Below, in pieces: positions 22,061 through 34,671 of a stretch of 64,000 nucleotides of DNA. The notes beneath the pieces were generated by a model. It made no database searches, was not told the DNA's origin, and was given only the letters and a program-made list of their open reading frames with translations. This stretch comes from Acridotheres tristis. Taxonomy: Eukaryota; Chordata; Aves; Passeriformes; Sturnidae. The DNA lies in contig CM072884.1 in the NCBI GenBank assembly GCA_037013685.1, forward strand, positions 6,262,001-6,326,000, in the 5' to 3' direction. Position numbers and translations under genes: made by a program. The stretch's first letter is position 1; each line of letters begins with the position of its first letter.

Positions 22061-24889
22061 GAACCTCACTCTGGCTGCCTGGAGCTCCACAGTGAGACTG
22101 TACTCACTGCTTTCCTCAATGAGCTTCTGAAAGGATTAGATAGCTAATGTTGCAAAACCTTTAAAAGATTAAAAACTTGTAAAAGACTTGTAAAGTGACC
22201 TTGCAAGTTTGAGTTGTTTACAATCTTCACTTCATGAACTCAATTTGTTTACGTTTCCAGGTGTGACAAAGATATACTTCAGTCTTTGGAAATTAGGATG
22301 CATATTATATTTCTCCCCTCAAATATTGTAAATCTATAATACTACTGCACATATAAAAAATACATAACCAGAACTTCATTTTCTGATCAAAATCTAATTT
22401 CATGCCCAGCTTTTTATTTGCTTATACCAGTACTACAGTAGAATAAATATGCCCATAGACCAAGTAGCCTCACAGTTTGAAGTTTAAAAATATGAGGAAA
22501 AAAAGTCTATATGCAGATTTGCATCTATTTAATCACAAATAAAACCCATTGCATTTTCTTGCCGTCTGGAACTGTACCATGTTACCTTAATCATCAACAG
22601 AAGGCAAAAAAACTATTTCACAAATGTTTCAAAAAAGCACTCAAAATGTAGATTTCCATGTGCTGACTAAAGCTGGCGCAAACTGCTAAGCAAATAAAAC
22701 AAGTGAACCTTTGTTATTGATAGAGAGCACTCAGACAGCCCCAGGGTTCAGCAGAATACTAAACAGATTACTGGAACCACAACCACACCACTCCATTCTC
22801 AGGCTTTTGTACAAGGTGGAAAACTCTTATTTTACAAAGAGCTGATAAATGAGTTAGCAGTAATGTTTATTTTCCTAGCATTTTCTTCTCTAGGTTCTGT
22901 TAGCTATTTCACAATAACACATGTGCAACAGAATCTTTACAATTACATCCCTGTACCCCAAAATGCCTCAATGGATGATGCTGCATTTATAGATCCCATC
23001 AGAGGTGACAGAGACACTTCCAGCTCCTTCCCCATTAAGCAACACAGCTACAAGACATGCTCTCTTTTTGAGGCCATTTTTCATGTTACATAAACTGCTT
23101 TAAAATAAAAATGGTAACTGTTCAGACAGATCAATTTTCCAATGTATTGCACCTTTAGTTCCACTAACAATTAAGGCTGTAAAGGTTTCCCAGACTACCA
23201 CTGCTTCTTCAAACATTCTTCCTGAGTGAACAGCTTCAAAATCAATGCAAATGCTTTTCCAAAAATGTGACCTGTTTGGTGATGTCCAGAACAAGAAGCG
23301 TGGGCCAACTGGAATCAAATATGTAAGAAGAAACAGCTGGCAAAGAAGATCTGCTATCTGTGTCTCACACATTTCCACAACGAATCCTGCCTCTCATCAG
23401 CTGTTGGAAGCTGGAAAACAACACTGAACACTGCTAGAGAATTACACAGATTCTTGTTTCTGCAACTCCACAACTTGTCAGAAAGATTCTTTCAAATAGA
23501 AGTAAGAAGATGATTAGTTTTAAAACATTTATGTGATAGATTCCTAATATAGACGGATTGATTCTCTGATTAAAACAAGTTAAAATAAGGAGAACCCAGA
23601 ATGCTCAAACTTTTGTGGAATTCTGTGAGAGAAAACAACCAGTCTGGAAAACATTCCTTAAACATAAGTAAGAAAACAACAAGCAAGAAGCACCTGCTGC
23701 CATCAAGCAAAGCACATGGTCACTGTGTGTGCAAGCTATTCCAGCTGGAAACAAAGCACAATTTAATTAAACATAAAGGTCTCAAATGAAGACATTATTT
23801 GTTAAATTATCAACACAGATATAATAATTTATATGCTATGTTTTCATATGATAGTTAAGCCTCCAAAATACTAAGTTACTGTTCCCAATTCTAAATACAA
23901 ACTTTAGAAATATGTAGTAAAAAAGAACAAAAGTTTCCTGTTCACACTAACACAGTTGAAGTGGGGGGAGATATTTTTACAATACAATTTTAAAGACTTG
24001 CAAATTTGTAAACTGCAAATGAAGATTTCTAAAAGCTGTCCATTACTTGTTGAGGTCATCTGAATTACTTATTAAGAAAGCCAATCTATTTCTTCAAGAA
24101 TTTAGTACTAAGTATGTTGTGTAACCATGACTCAGTCAGCATTTATTCTCATATAAGAAGTTTTTATATTTCACTTATAGAAATATCAAATTCTTGAGAT
24201 CTGAAGATTGTTTAGTTGCTGCTCTCTGTGCACAAGACTGGTTTCATTCCCAAGAGCATTCAATATTGTTGTATTTTCCATTATTTATTAGTGATTGGAT
24301 TTATTACTTGAAGAATCTGCCAAATACTTACCATTGGTACTCTAGGAGTAATAATTTAGCTCCATCACTATTCAGTATCAGCTCAAATGCTCATATTTAA
24401 TAGCAGCAATATTTACACAATGTGCTCTTTAGAACATCATGTCAGAACCAAAGAAATTAGGAAGAAAACACATAAACAACTAATCTGTCATTTTATGGCT
24501 ATTCCCCACTGCAGCATTTTCCACTCACCTGCTCTAACAAACTTAAAAATTTCCAATTTAGCTGCTGAGAGCCCAACCCACAGCTCCAGGGGCTCCTGAG
24601 CTGCTCCAGCTGCCACCACCTTCCTCTGCCACCTTCTTACATGGCTTAGGCACATTTGGGTTGATGTTCATCATCAGCCTTTTTTTCCCCCCTACCTAAC
24701 TGCTTCCAACTTGAAGTATTTTATCCATCTTCCAAAATTCTCCTCGTGGAATCTAATTGGACTCCATTTCCTTGAAGCCCAAGCTCACTGTGGTACTTCT
24801 GCAGTGTTTCCAATCTCTCTGTGGACCCTGCACGTTTTTCTTTTTTTTCCTAAAAACTTCCAAGTATTTCCATCTCCTCACAGTTTAGT

Positions 24890-25150
24890 ATTACACGTAA
24901 ATTTTATTAGCATGGTGTTAAACACTCTCTCCCAGATCATTAATAAAGACATCAAAAATGACTGGTTCTAGCAGTGATCCTTGTGGTACCCTCAAGACAC
25001 CCTTTGTTTGCAGTGTTTCAGCCAGCTTTTAATCCACATGACAGTGCTCTTATCCAAGCCAATTTGAATTAATTTTGCAAGTCAGGCTGAGCAAAGCAAC
25101 AGCCAACCTTTTGCAAAAATCCACAATTACCACACTGATTTCTTCAATAT
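24890..25150 (-). mobile_element. Ancient non-LTR retrotransposon reverse-transcriptase relic
   Basis: Reading the minus strand from 25150 downward gives, with little disruption, VVIVDFCKRLAVAL, then LDKSTVMWIKSWLKH with QRV, then VPQGSLLEPVIFDVFINDL. These match, in order, the RT palm segments of CR1/L3-type LINEs: the D-containing strand of the 'LDFSKAFD' type, the 'W(I/V)KNWL' helix and the 'G(V/I)PQGSVLGP..F.IFINDL' motif. The first motif has lost its normal AFD end, and a stop follows QRVS. The copy is much older than the CR1 3' ends elsewhere, since no nucleotide tail is recognisable. Similarity may continue weakly to about 24750. Confidence 0.75.
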
Positions 25151-27911
25151 TCCCCTACCCCAAGTTTTGCAGGTTTTTGAATGAACTAAACCAGTAAACT
25201 TTATTTAGCAAATTATTTGACAGCTATATGCTATATATTTGTTCTATCACATCTTTTGGAACTTGTATACAACATTTAGTCCTACATCTGCTTTTTTCCT
25301 GGTATTTTACATTTCCTTCATAGCTTCTCATATTTTAGAAATGATGGGCAGTGCTATATTAGACACTGCCTTGCCAAGTACTGATCTGATGACTAAAAAG
25401 TGTAACAAGTGTAGCCTCAGGCTCTACAGAGAAAACAAAAGTAGGTTTATCTAGAAAATTAATTTGTATGACCACTGACAGGATTTCAGAATAAGTTGTA
25501 GGACACTGTAGTTCTGCAGAAATGGAGTTTAGACCAAATTAATCAATTTTCAACATAAACAAGCCTTCACAACAGAAATTGTAAAGGTAAATATCAAAAG
25601 TCATAATATTGTCAATTGCTGAGTAAATAATATGGAAAATCTACACCATTTCTGTGTGACTGTACATGTATTACAGGCATTTTCAAGTTGTACAATTTCT
25701 AACTTAGCTGTAATTATGAATTATTTTACTGAATGTTAACTTAGTAATTTTCTAATCATAGATTTTTTTTTCTCAATTTCTCCTTGTCAAAGAGTCCTAC
25801 TTAAAACTGATTTTAGTATCCCAGACAAGTGGTCTCCTATATTTGGTAACTTGTCCAGGATTTTGTGTGCACATGCCTTAACCCATGGTTGTAAAATGCA
25901 TCTCTGAAGATTTTTGGTTGACTTCACCTTATTGTCATATTTATAAAATACTACATCTAAAAAACAGTGATAACAATCATAATTTATCAGCTTCTTCAAT
26001 ACTATGAGTTTTTCTGTTCTCACAGGCCCTAAACTCCTTATTTCTAAATTTCTTCCAAAATAAGTTCCTAAACATTGATGTCCTCATATTACTACATTAT
26101 GTAAAATCACCCTGAATTTTGATGACTGCAAATAGACAGCATTCAGTAGCTCCAGAAACATTTAAAATTTATACAGGGTTCTAAGAACCACCATAAGAAT
26201 CAGACAGAAAACTCCAGTGTTACCATGATGGGCTATGTAGTTTTAATAATATTCACTTTAATAAAGTCAAGGTCTGATATTATCCTGACACACATAAGAC
26301 TCTCTCTATAAGAAGTAACAAAATAATGGACATGAAATACAACTAGCTTTATTAAAAGTGACATGTTTTCTTTTCAAGGAGGAAGGAGCCAGTTTTTTCA
26401 GTACTGTGGAAGTTAGAGAGATGTGAGGAGGCATGATACAGAAATGTTTAGTTCTGTGCTATTGGAGTCAACATACTTTATGAAGAAATACAGAAACCCT
26501 TCTTTATGAAGTGCTTCCTTATCATCAGTGCACTCAGTAGCCCATTATGAAGAAATTATATTTAATCTTGAAGGCTGAAGATGTCAAGCTTACTTGTTTT
26601 ATTTTATTAAGTGCCTACAAATATCTTTTTTTATAACATATACTAAGGTTCTTCTCAATTACTGCCTACTTAAGACTCCCACTCTAAGAAGTTTGCTGTT
26701 AAAAGAAAGGAAAAAATGAGTTTATAACTTCTCCCTGTCTGTGAGCTTCTGCTGGACAAGAAGCAGCATACTGTGTTGCTGGCAAACATCTGATCTGCAG
26801 ATCACTTCCTAAATTTCTGGGTAAAGTGGATGAAGGAGGACCAATTCACTCACTGCAAAGAATGTATGGCACAAGCACATTTCAACTGTAATTTTTTGCT
26901 CTTGTAATTAGCAATTTCACTTTGTGCTTTTATATTGCCAGCTACATCCACTGGCATAGCTGTATACATTTTCCATCACTGACATCCAGAATATTTTAAT
27001 TTTGGTGCTTTCTGTGGCAATCTGATCCTATTCCTTCCTCCCTGCTCTATTTCCTCCTGTAGTGCTTTCTCATATCCTATTCCAAGGCCTACTGCTATTC
27101 AGTCATGCTCTTGCACAAACAAATCATATAAAATCAAGAAGAAAGAGATGAAACCAGCAACATAGGACCAGCACTGTGCTCTGAAGGCAATCACAGTTCT
27201 CCTGGTCTTGATTTTCACAGATCTCCTGGGCCTGATGGCTGTGCTACACCTGAAAGAAGGAACCTGTGTGGGCTGAGAGGTGAGAAGAACAGGATATTCT
27301 AGATCTTGGAGATGCTCCTTCTCCATGACTACAGCCACAGGCATCTTTCCCACCCACTGAAATAGAGGAAACCAGAAATTGCCCCTTTTTTCTTCTCCAG
27401 AGCTTGATTCTGATGAATCGGAATCTCATATGCAGATCTATCTTTCCCTCCAACAAAATTAAGTAGCTCCAAGTCCTTGCTGTCAAAAGTTCCTTTTGTT
27501 CTCTTTCTCATGTTCTTCTGTATCAAAAGCATATCCCTGTACACACTTAAAAGCAGATATTGCATGATGGAATGCATTATCCACTGCTCACACTTGATAA
27601 GCATTTTTACATAGGTTTCACGTTCAAATTTCAGAGATTTTTGTCGAGCAATTGCTGTAGGTACAAACTCTTTAAAGTGTCCATTGGGGACACCTGTCTT
27701 CCCAATTTCATCATTTCAAGTGAATACAATACCCACGTCCCCAGGTAAAAGTCATGATTCAATCCCATCAGACAGTTGCTGTACTTTGTGCAGTGTGGGT
27801 GTAAGAGCTAATTTTGTCCTTAGATTCAGAGGCTTCATTAAAAGTCTTAACACATTCACTGCAGCTTTCTAATTCCTTTCAGGCTTTAACACTTAAGCTA
27901 CTGGCAAAAAG

Positions 27912-27932
27912 AAAAAAAAAAAAAAAAAAAAA
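27912..27932. repeat. Poly-A run (21)
   Basis: A run of 21 A, with a shorter A run and one G just before it. No retroposon body was recognised on either side. Confidence 0.8.
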
Positions 27933-28400
27933 GGAAGTTCATATACAGAAAATTTTATTTCTCTAACCCAAATAAAGCAGATCTTTTAGATGATGCTAAA
28001 TGCCACATTACAGCACATCATTCCACTGAAATGAAATTTATGGGAAATAAATCATAGCTAGTAAAGGCTGTAAATCACTATTTTGGGCAATTTATCCTGA
28101 TATAAAATATGTGAAGCTCTGAATTGAGTTGCATGGAAAAACAGAATGAAAATTATGTTTCGTTTATATGAAGGAATATGAATATCAACATAATGCATAT
28201 TCCATCACTTTCCTGTTATACCTTTATATTCTAAGAACTTCATCATGCAACAGTATATTGACTAGAAAATCCAATAGTTAAAGTACATAAAAAAAAAATA
28301 AAACAAACCCACATTGTTTTCTTCCCCCAGGTATTTTCTTCTAGTTTTCATGTTTTATACAGTAGGGTAAATTCTAGCCATTTTCAGGGAGGGAACAGAG

Positions 28401-28474
28401 AAAAAAAAAAAAAAAAAAAAAACACAACAAACAAAACAACAACAACAACAAAAGACAAAAAAAAACCCAAAACC
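28401..28474. repeat. A22 run followed by (CAA)n and A/C tract
   Basis: Twenty-two A (28401-28422) lead into CAACAA units, A9 and CCCAAAACCCAC. A T run of 15 at 28513-28527 lies downstream and could pair with it. The A/C bias matches the tracts at 10543, 17321 and 57541. Confidence 0.85.
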
Positions 28475-30140
28475 CACTGAAATGTAGAGAAAAAACAATC
28501 CTGAAACTCTGATTTTTTTTTTTTTTTAGTACATGTTACTTAAAGGATGAGAAAAAAAGATAAATTAGCCCTTTTTGTGGGTCATCCAAAGCTTCCATGC
28601 ACAAAACTATTTTCATCAACTGATATATGTCACATGAGAGAATCTGTCTCAATTACATTTTATGCCTTAAAAATTGTCCCTGATATCAAATTATAATACA
28701 GATAACCCAATTTATACATATTGCTGTTTTAGAGAGAGGAGAATTAAAACTCTGCATCTAAATAATAAAGAATCCAGCTGTATTTCAAATTAATGTGGAA
28801 AGTTACAGCTATATTCACAACTTCAGTAAAAAAAGGAAGTTTTACTGCTATCCTGATATTAGTTGCTAATTCATTTCTGTTCCTTTTCATGCTCACTAAT
28901 CCAAACCCAAAGGCTGCTTCTTTTTGATTCTGACTTTATGACTGAAGTAATGCAAGAAATTTTAAATTATGGATCAACTTCATTGCAGTTAGCCTTGCTC
29001 CACAAAAAATTACTTCCAATAGCTGCAAAACACAGCATTTCTAGCAGCACTGAGGGATGGCTGGTAGAGGAGTCACCTGTGGGAATTTTGCTTTTTACAA
29101 ACAGGTATTTACCTGGATGGGTGTCTCCCAGCAGCAATTCCTGTTGTTTTCAGGCTGAGGCCATTCACAGAACAAAGGGACCCAAACTGGCTGAAGAACC
29201 AAGGTCATGAACTGGACTACACCACACAAACATTTCCTAGGTGCTCCCACATTACTCCTGGGGAGCAGCAGCAAAATCCCAAAGCAATGCGAGATGAAAG
29301 CTAATTTCTGTAATAATCCAAAGACCCTTTTTCTTATAGTGAATCATGTCCTCTCAATATGCTTCATTTATCAATACACTGAGAAATGAAAATCTTGTCC
29401 CTTGGTGCAAACTACAGGTATTTTGAGGATGAAGAAAATACTTAGTGGATCCAAAGCTGAAGCAACAAGAACAAGGCAAGTTCAGATTATTTTTTTGTTA
29501 AACAAGCATAACTATGAGTCAGAAGAGAGAAAGGAGACATGAGAAATTAATTTTTCAAGACCACAGGAACGAAACCAGTCTGGAGTAAAACTTGCAAAGG
29601 AAAAAGAAAAAAATGCTTAACTCCCCTCCTAGTATTAAAGATTTCTGAATCAGTAAGTCTTCATCATCTATTGTCCACTAAATTAAATTATGATCTATGC
29701 TGATTTCTGTCCTGCCAAGTTGGAATAAGTAATTCTCCCTGCTCTCAGAGAATCAGGTATCTGGAAGCACCTGTTATCTGTGATCTGACAGTTTCAGAGA
29801 TCCACCTATAGAGTTCATGTGTAGGGGTTTTATTTCACTGATGGCAGATCTCAGCTCAGGAAACAGGTTCTCATATTCTCTTAATCAGCTAAAATAGTCT
29901 AAATGCTGTTTTTACCTCTATCACAGGTTTTCTTCGGTCTCATTTTCTTGTCCCCCTCACAAGAAATATTATATTTTGCTTTCTATGAAAGCTATTTTAT
30001 CCATATAACACGGATTTTATTTGATAAACCAATCTTCGCTTAAAGATTACTATTTTAATGGGCATAATTAAAAAAAAAAAATCATTGAATGGGTCTTGCA
30101 CATCTTTTTCCAAATCCACCGAAATTAGGTATATTGCCAA

Positions 30141-30166
30141 ATGAAAGTAATTTTGATTACTTTCAT
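30141..30166. repeat. Perfect 11-bp hairpin
   Basis: ATGAAAGTAAT (30141-30151) and ATTACTTTCAT (30156-30166) are exact complements around TTTG. The flanking bases do not extend the stem. It is too short for a microRNA precursor and no partner element was found. Confidence 0.65.
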
Positions 30167-31992
30167 AATTTTCATATCAATTAAGTTTTTCAGTCTCTAA
30201 AAATACAGCATCAATTACTGAGTAAACATTCTATAAAAAAGAACTTCTCTTTCTGGGATGAATTACTGCCCTCTAGGAAGGATACACTTGAATATGAATG
30301 TAACAATACCTTTTGTGACTCTTTTCTCACTTATATTACAGAAAAGGAAGAATTTAAGACAAGTTGATAGTTGTCACATTAACTAAACAGAGAACATGAA
30401 CAACAGATACACTATCACTGCTGGAAAAGCTGTCTGTACTAAGTGTGACTCTGCTTTATATTATTGAATGACAGTATTTTAAGGTTGTTTTATGCTGCTC
30501 GTGGCAGTCTAGAAACATTTTTAAACCTTGCCCTGTCTCTGCTGGTCTCTGTAAAAGGGAAGGATAAGGTCCAATAAGGAGGGGGAAAAAAAAAAAAGTA
30601 TTTCAAAAGCGTTTTTTTTCTCTAAAACACTTTGTGGGAGCTTTTGCTCCTCCACAAGGAAGGATGGTGGCCTATCAGTAGATGTAGCACAGCAAACTCA
30701 CCTGGTTTCCTTCAGCTTGCAGAGAAAGACAAAGGGAAAAGCAAAGTCACAGTACAGGCTTAAGCTTAGCTGAACAAGAGCAACAGATTTCAGCTACTTA
30801 AAAGGCATTTATTTGTAGTCCCAAAGCTTCTGGAGAACAGAACCACTGTTTAAGTAAGTGTATTCAGAGATATTTTTCCCCCTAAAGGACAGCTTTAGTC
30901 TGATGTGGTAAATTGAGGAGTCAGAGCACAGGAGGGCAAAGTCCACACGTGTTGATATGACACTGAATGACAAAGGTCTCTGTTATTCTGTCATTCAGAA
31001 ACCTCGAGTGTGACTCAGCAAAGTCTGCTATCCCTTAAGAACTGCAGAATAAATACAGGATTGAATCCAGAAAACTCACACTGACTTGGCATTGGTAAAG
31101 GTGGCTCCATGTGGTCATCTGGATGGCTTGGCACAGACTTTGACCACCTGCCAGCTGTGGGAGACTCCCCAATCTTATTGATGTCAATGTCATTTCTAAG
31201 GAGCTTCAATCAATCTGGACAACTTCCTACCCTTCCCCTTCCTCTCCTGGCAGGAGATAAAGCACGTTTAGCAGCTCTTCTCACAAGTGCTGACTCTTTG
31301 CCAAAGGTTCTGCAATATTGAGGGCAAAAGCAATATTGCTTTCTGTTAGTTGTTGTGAAAAGCCATCTTCACTTGAAAGCTTTTCTAGCGAGAGGGCAAT
31401 GAGCATGGCTGCATTCCCACTGAACTCTCCAGATAAAAAGTGCAAAACGCTCTGGGAAGTGCTGTGTAATCATAGAGTATTAGAGGATGAAATTCTACTC
31501 CAGTGGATCACTACATATGAAGACATGTTATATTGGGTCATCTTTTAAAAGACAAGCTTAGCTCCCTCAGTGTTTGTAGTAACTGGTGTCAGGCACTGCC
31601 ACGAATAACAATAAAGAAAATAATATATAATCTGTCAACACGTATAGTAACCAAACAGAACCATCTCTAAAGATTTACCTTCCAGCCATTTTAGCTCATC
31701 AGAAAAACAAGAGTAGGAAATGTCATAAAAAGGATTCATGATATTTGGGATAATCAAGTAAGACTAAATATCAAAGTTAAAACTAATATGAAGATTCAAC
31801 TTACATGGTCAAGATGTTTAAAGAAATATATCTATAATCACTGTAAAGAAAAATGACAGAATAACAATTCAGAGTAAGGCATTCCAAGAGTAAGCAAAAG
31901 TTTTTCTTAGAAAAATGAAAGCAAGAAATATTATGGATACGAGACAGCTCAAAATTTCTCTGTAAAATGGGAAGAGAGAAGCTCAACATCAT

Positions 31993-33022
31993 TATAGAAT
32001 CATAGAATATCCTGAGTTGTTAGGGAGCCACAGGGATCAAAGTCCAGCTCCTGGCCCTGCACAGGACACCCCAACAATCACACCACACCACTCAGAGCAT
32101 TGTCCCAAATCCTTACTGAGCTCAGACAGGCTGATGCTGTGACCACTGTCCTGGGGAGTCTGTTCCAGAGCCCAGTCGCTTTCTGGATAGAAAACCTTGT
32201 CCTAACGTGCAACCTAGCCCTCTCCTGATACAAACTGACACTATTCTCATGTCCCTGGTCACCAGAGAGCAGAGATCAGTGCCTGTCCCTCCTCTTCCCT
32301 TCACAAGGGAGCTGTAACTGCACTGAGCTCTCCCCTCAGTCTCCTCCAGGCTGAACAGACCAAGTGACCTCATGAGCTCATCATGTGGCTTCCCCTCCAG
32401 ACCCTTCACCATATCTGTTGCTTTTTTTGGACAGCCTCCAAGAGACTGATATCCTTATACTGTGGCACCCAAAACTGTCCCCAGGACTGGAGGTGAGGCT
32501 GCCCCAGGGTAATCCCCTCCCTTGCCCAGCTGCTGATGGCCCCAGGACAGGGATGTCCCTCCTGACTCCCCAGGACCCCCAGCTCCCTTTTTACAGCTCT
32601 CCAGCCTCTCATTCCCCAGGGTATTCACACACCATTCCAAGTGCAGAATGCAGCACTTGCCCTTGTTGAAGTTGATAAGGCTGGTGACTGCCCAGCCATG
32701 TGATTTGTCTCCCTGCAGGGCATTCCTGCCCTCCAGGGAGTCAGCAGCTCCTCCTAGTTGAGCATTCTCAGCAAAGTTTCTTACAATACCTTTGTGTTCT
32801 GTGTCTAAGTTGTTGATGATGATGTTGAAGAGCACAGAGCTGAGGATGGAGTCCTGTAGAACCCCACTGGTGGCAGGTCACTAGTCACTGATGTGACCCC
32901 AGTGACTTTAACTCTTTGTGCCCAACCCATGAGTTGATGGATACCCAGCTGAGGGATGGACATTTTGTCCAGAAGGATTCTGTGACAGCACCAAAAGCTT
33001 CACCAAAACCCAAAACGTGACT
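31993..33022 (-). mobile_element. CR1 LINE, about 1 kb, with decayed RT coding sequence
   Basis: On the plus strand it starts 'tagaatcatagaatatcctg', a CR1 subfamily tail different from that at 19764, and continues with 'ctcctggccctgcacaggac' and on for about 1 kb. On the minus strand the end of ORF2 is readable: 'LFNIIINNLD', 'FAENAQLGG', 'NFNKGKCCILHL' (32455-32835), then 'FWVPQYKDISLLE' in another frame (about 32406-32612), then 'MVKGLEG' and 'RSLGLFSLEE' back in the first frame (32122-32412). The RT catalytic FADD has become FAEN, and two frameshifts break the ORF, so this copy is inactive. It is the longest element in the window and is 5'-truncated near 33022. Confidence 0.93.
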
Positions 33023-34256
33023 TAATACTGGAAAACAGACCAGAAATTCTAGCATTAAATGACAAATATGGCCTGGCCAGCAGAGCAATACACAGCCAGC
33101 ACTGGGATGAGCTTTGCAGGCAGCAGTTCTGATAGGGAAACTGAAGCCCACAACCTCCTTCACCCTCCCTTCAAAGAGGAAGGATGCAGGACTGGCTGTA
33201 GGGACCAAAACCCATTCACCTGTTTATTAAATACAGACCTGACAGAAATGCATCTCACCCTACCAGGGTAAATGGCAATGAGAGTGAGAGTCTCCTCCAT
33301 TAGGTTAAAAAGTAATCCTTATATCAACCCAGACACAACAGAGCAGACCAGCCCTACCCTTAACTTCAAACCTGAGCCCTCAAACTAAAAAAGAGCAAAA
33401 TTAAACTAAGTGGCAGCAAAGATGAACATATATTCAAGAAGTCAGATAAAGTTTGGTGAAGCTACATTAATGATTATTTAGCAGAGGATAAACAAAGAAG
33501 GGCAAAACTGAACCTAACAAGAGAAAATTAACCTCCAGTAATATCAAGAGGGGTTTTTTCTAATTAATTACAAAAACAATCCTCAGTTTTTTATTCTAAT
33601 TAAAATTTGAGAAATAAGATAATTCCATTTGAGTAGCCCTATAACTATGGAAGAATGAGAGATGAGGGGAAACTGCATTTGTAAGTAACTTAAAGATGAC
33701 AAGGAACAAAAAACGCCTATTTATCCATCAAATACTACACAGCTCCAGTTGGTGAAATTACTTCTAAATTCCAGTCATTCATTGCAAACTCAAGTTGTTA
33801 TCTGACATCTGATTGGATGGAACCAATGTAACCACTGCAGCCACCAGCACATGGCTGTGACACTTGGACATTCCCACATGAAGGAAGATTAGTCTTTGAT
33901 TTGGTATTCACTCCTGTTATGCTTATTAAAAATTAAACCCAACCAAGCAACCAAAACCAAAAAAAAAAAAACCTCCTATGATCATATAACTTGTATTTCT
34001 TTGCAGCTACCCTTCACAGTGCCAAATATTCAGATAAAATAAAAAAAAAAATCAGTCACAGCAGTGAGAAACTAAAACTGACTGAAATGACTGACATGTA
34101 AAATGCCACAGTAAGATGGCAGCACACTATTAGTGGTTAGCTCTAAATACTAACTGCTAGTGAACAATTCTTGTTGTGAGGAATAAAAGCAATACTTGCC
34201 ATATTCTCTCAGGCACAAAACCAGCCTAGGATTCAAACACAGCACAAATTAATCAG
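33023..34256. other. Spacer between two opposite-facing CR1 copies, no gene seen
   Basis: No gene or repeat was recognised. Frames at 32885-33208 (minus) and 33059-33271 (plus) run from the CR1 edge into this spacer and look like chance. Short A runs lie near 33959-33971 and 34042-34051. Confidence 0.5.
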
Positions 34257-34671
34257 AAGGCTGGGGTTGCTCTGAAGACAAGATGAGAGAGTTGGGGCTG
34301 TTCAGCCTGGAGAAGACACATTGCAGGGAAGCCTCAAAGCACCTTCCATTACCTCGAGGAACCTACAATAGCCTTGAGGGAGGGACTCTTGGCAAGGGCA
34401 TGTATTGACAGGACAAGGAGAAGGGCTTTAAGCTGAAAGAGAGTAGGTTTGGATTAGATATAAGGAGGAAAGGCTTTACTGTGAGGGTGGTGAGGCTCTG
34501 GAGATGTTGCATAGAGAGGTTGTGGCTGCCCCATCCCTGGAAGTGTTCAAGGCCAGGTTGGAAGGGGCTTGGAACAATCTGGTTAGTGGAAGATGTCCTT
34601 GCTCATGGCAGGTGAGCCAAAACAAGATGATCTTTAAGGTCCCTTCCAAGCCAAACCATTCTGTGATTATT
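34257..34671 (+). mobile_element. CR1 LINE, 3' end, plus orientation
   Basis: The sequence follows the CR1 ORF2 C-terminus and 3' UTR in order: 'gagagttggggctgttcagc', 'ctggagaag', 'gggcatgtattgacaggaca', 'ggctttaagctgaaagagag', 'ctttactgtgagggtggtga', 'ccccatccctggaagtgttc' and 'gatctttaaggtcccttcc', ending in 'cattctgtgattat'. It matches the complement of the copy at 19764-20078, so the two belong to the same or close subfamilies. The coding part is broken and no long frame remains. Confidence 0.93.

Larger units (their letters stand above)
20079..24889. other. Unique sequence, no gene seen
   Basis: Only short open frames without domains were seen (longest 106 codons). A perfect inverted repeat GTTATCCA/TGGATAAC lies at 20380-20397, paired T-run and A-run tracts at 20999-21070, and a 98-bp tandem duplication at 21880-22060. 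Remaining sequence is AT-rich without visible repeats. Confidence 0.55.
25151..31992. other. Unique AT-rich sequence with poly-A tracts, no gene seen
   Basis: Short open frames up to 115 codons lie on both strands without domains. Low-complexity runs at 27912-27932 and 28401-28474 and a perfect hairpin at 30141-30166 are listed separately. No repeat family or exon was recognised in the rest. Confidence 0.55.
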
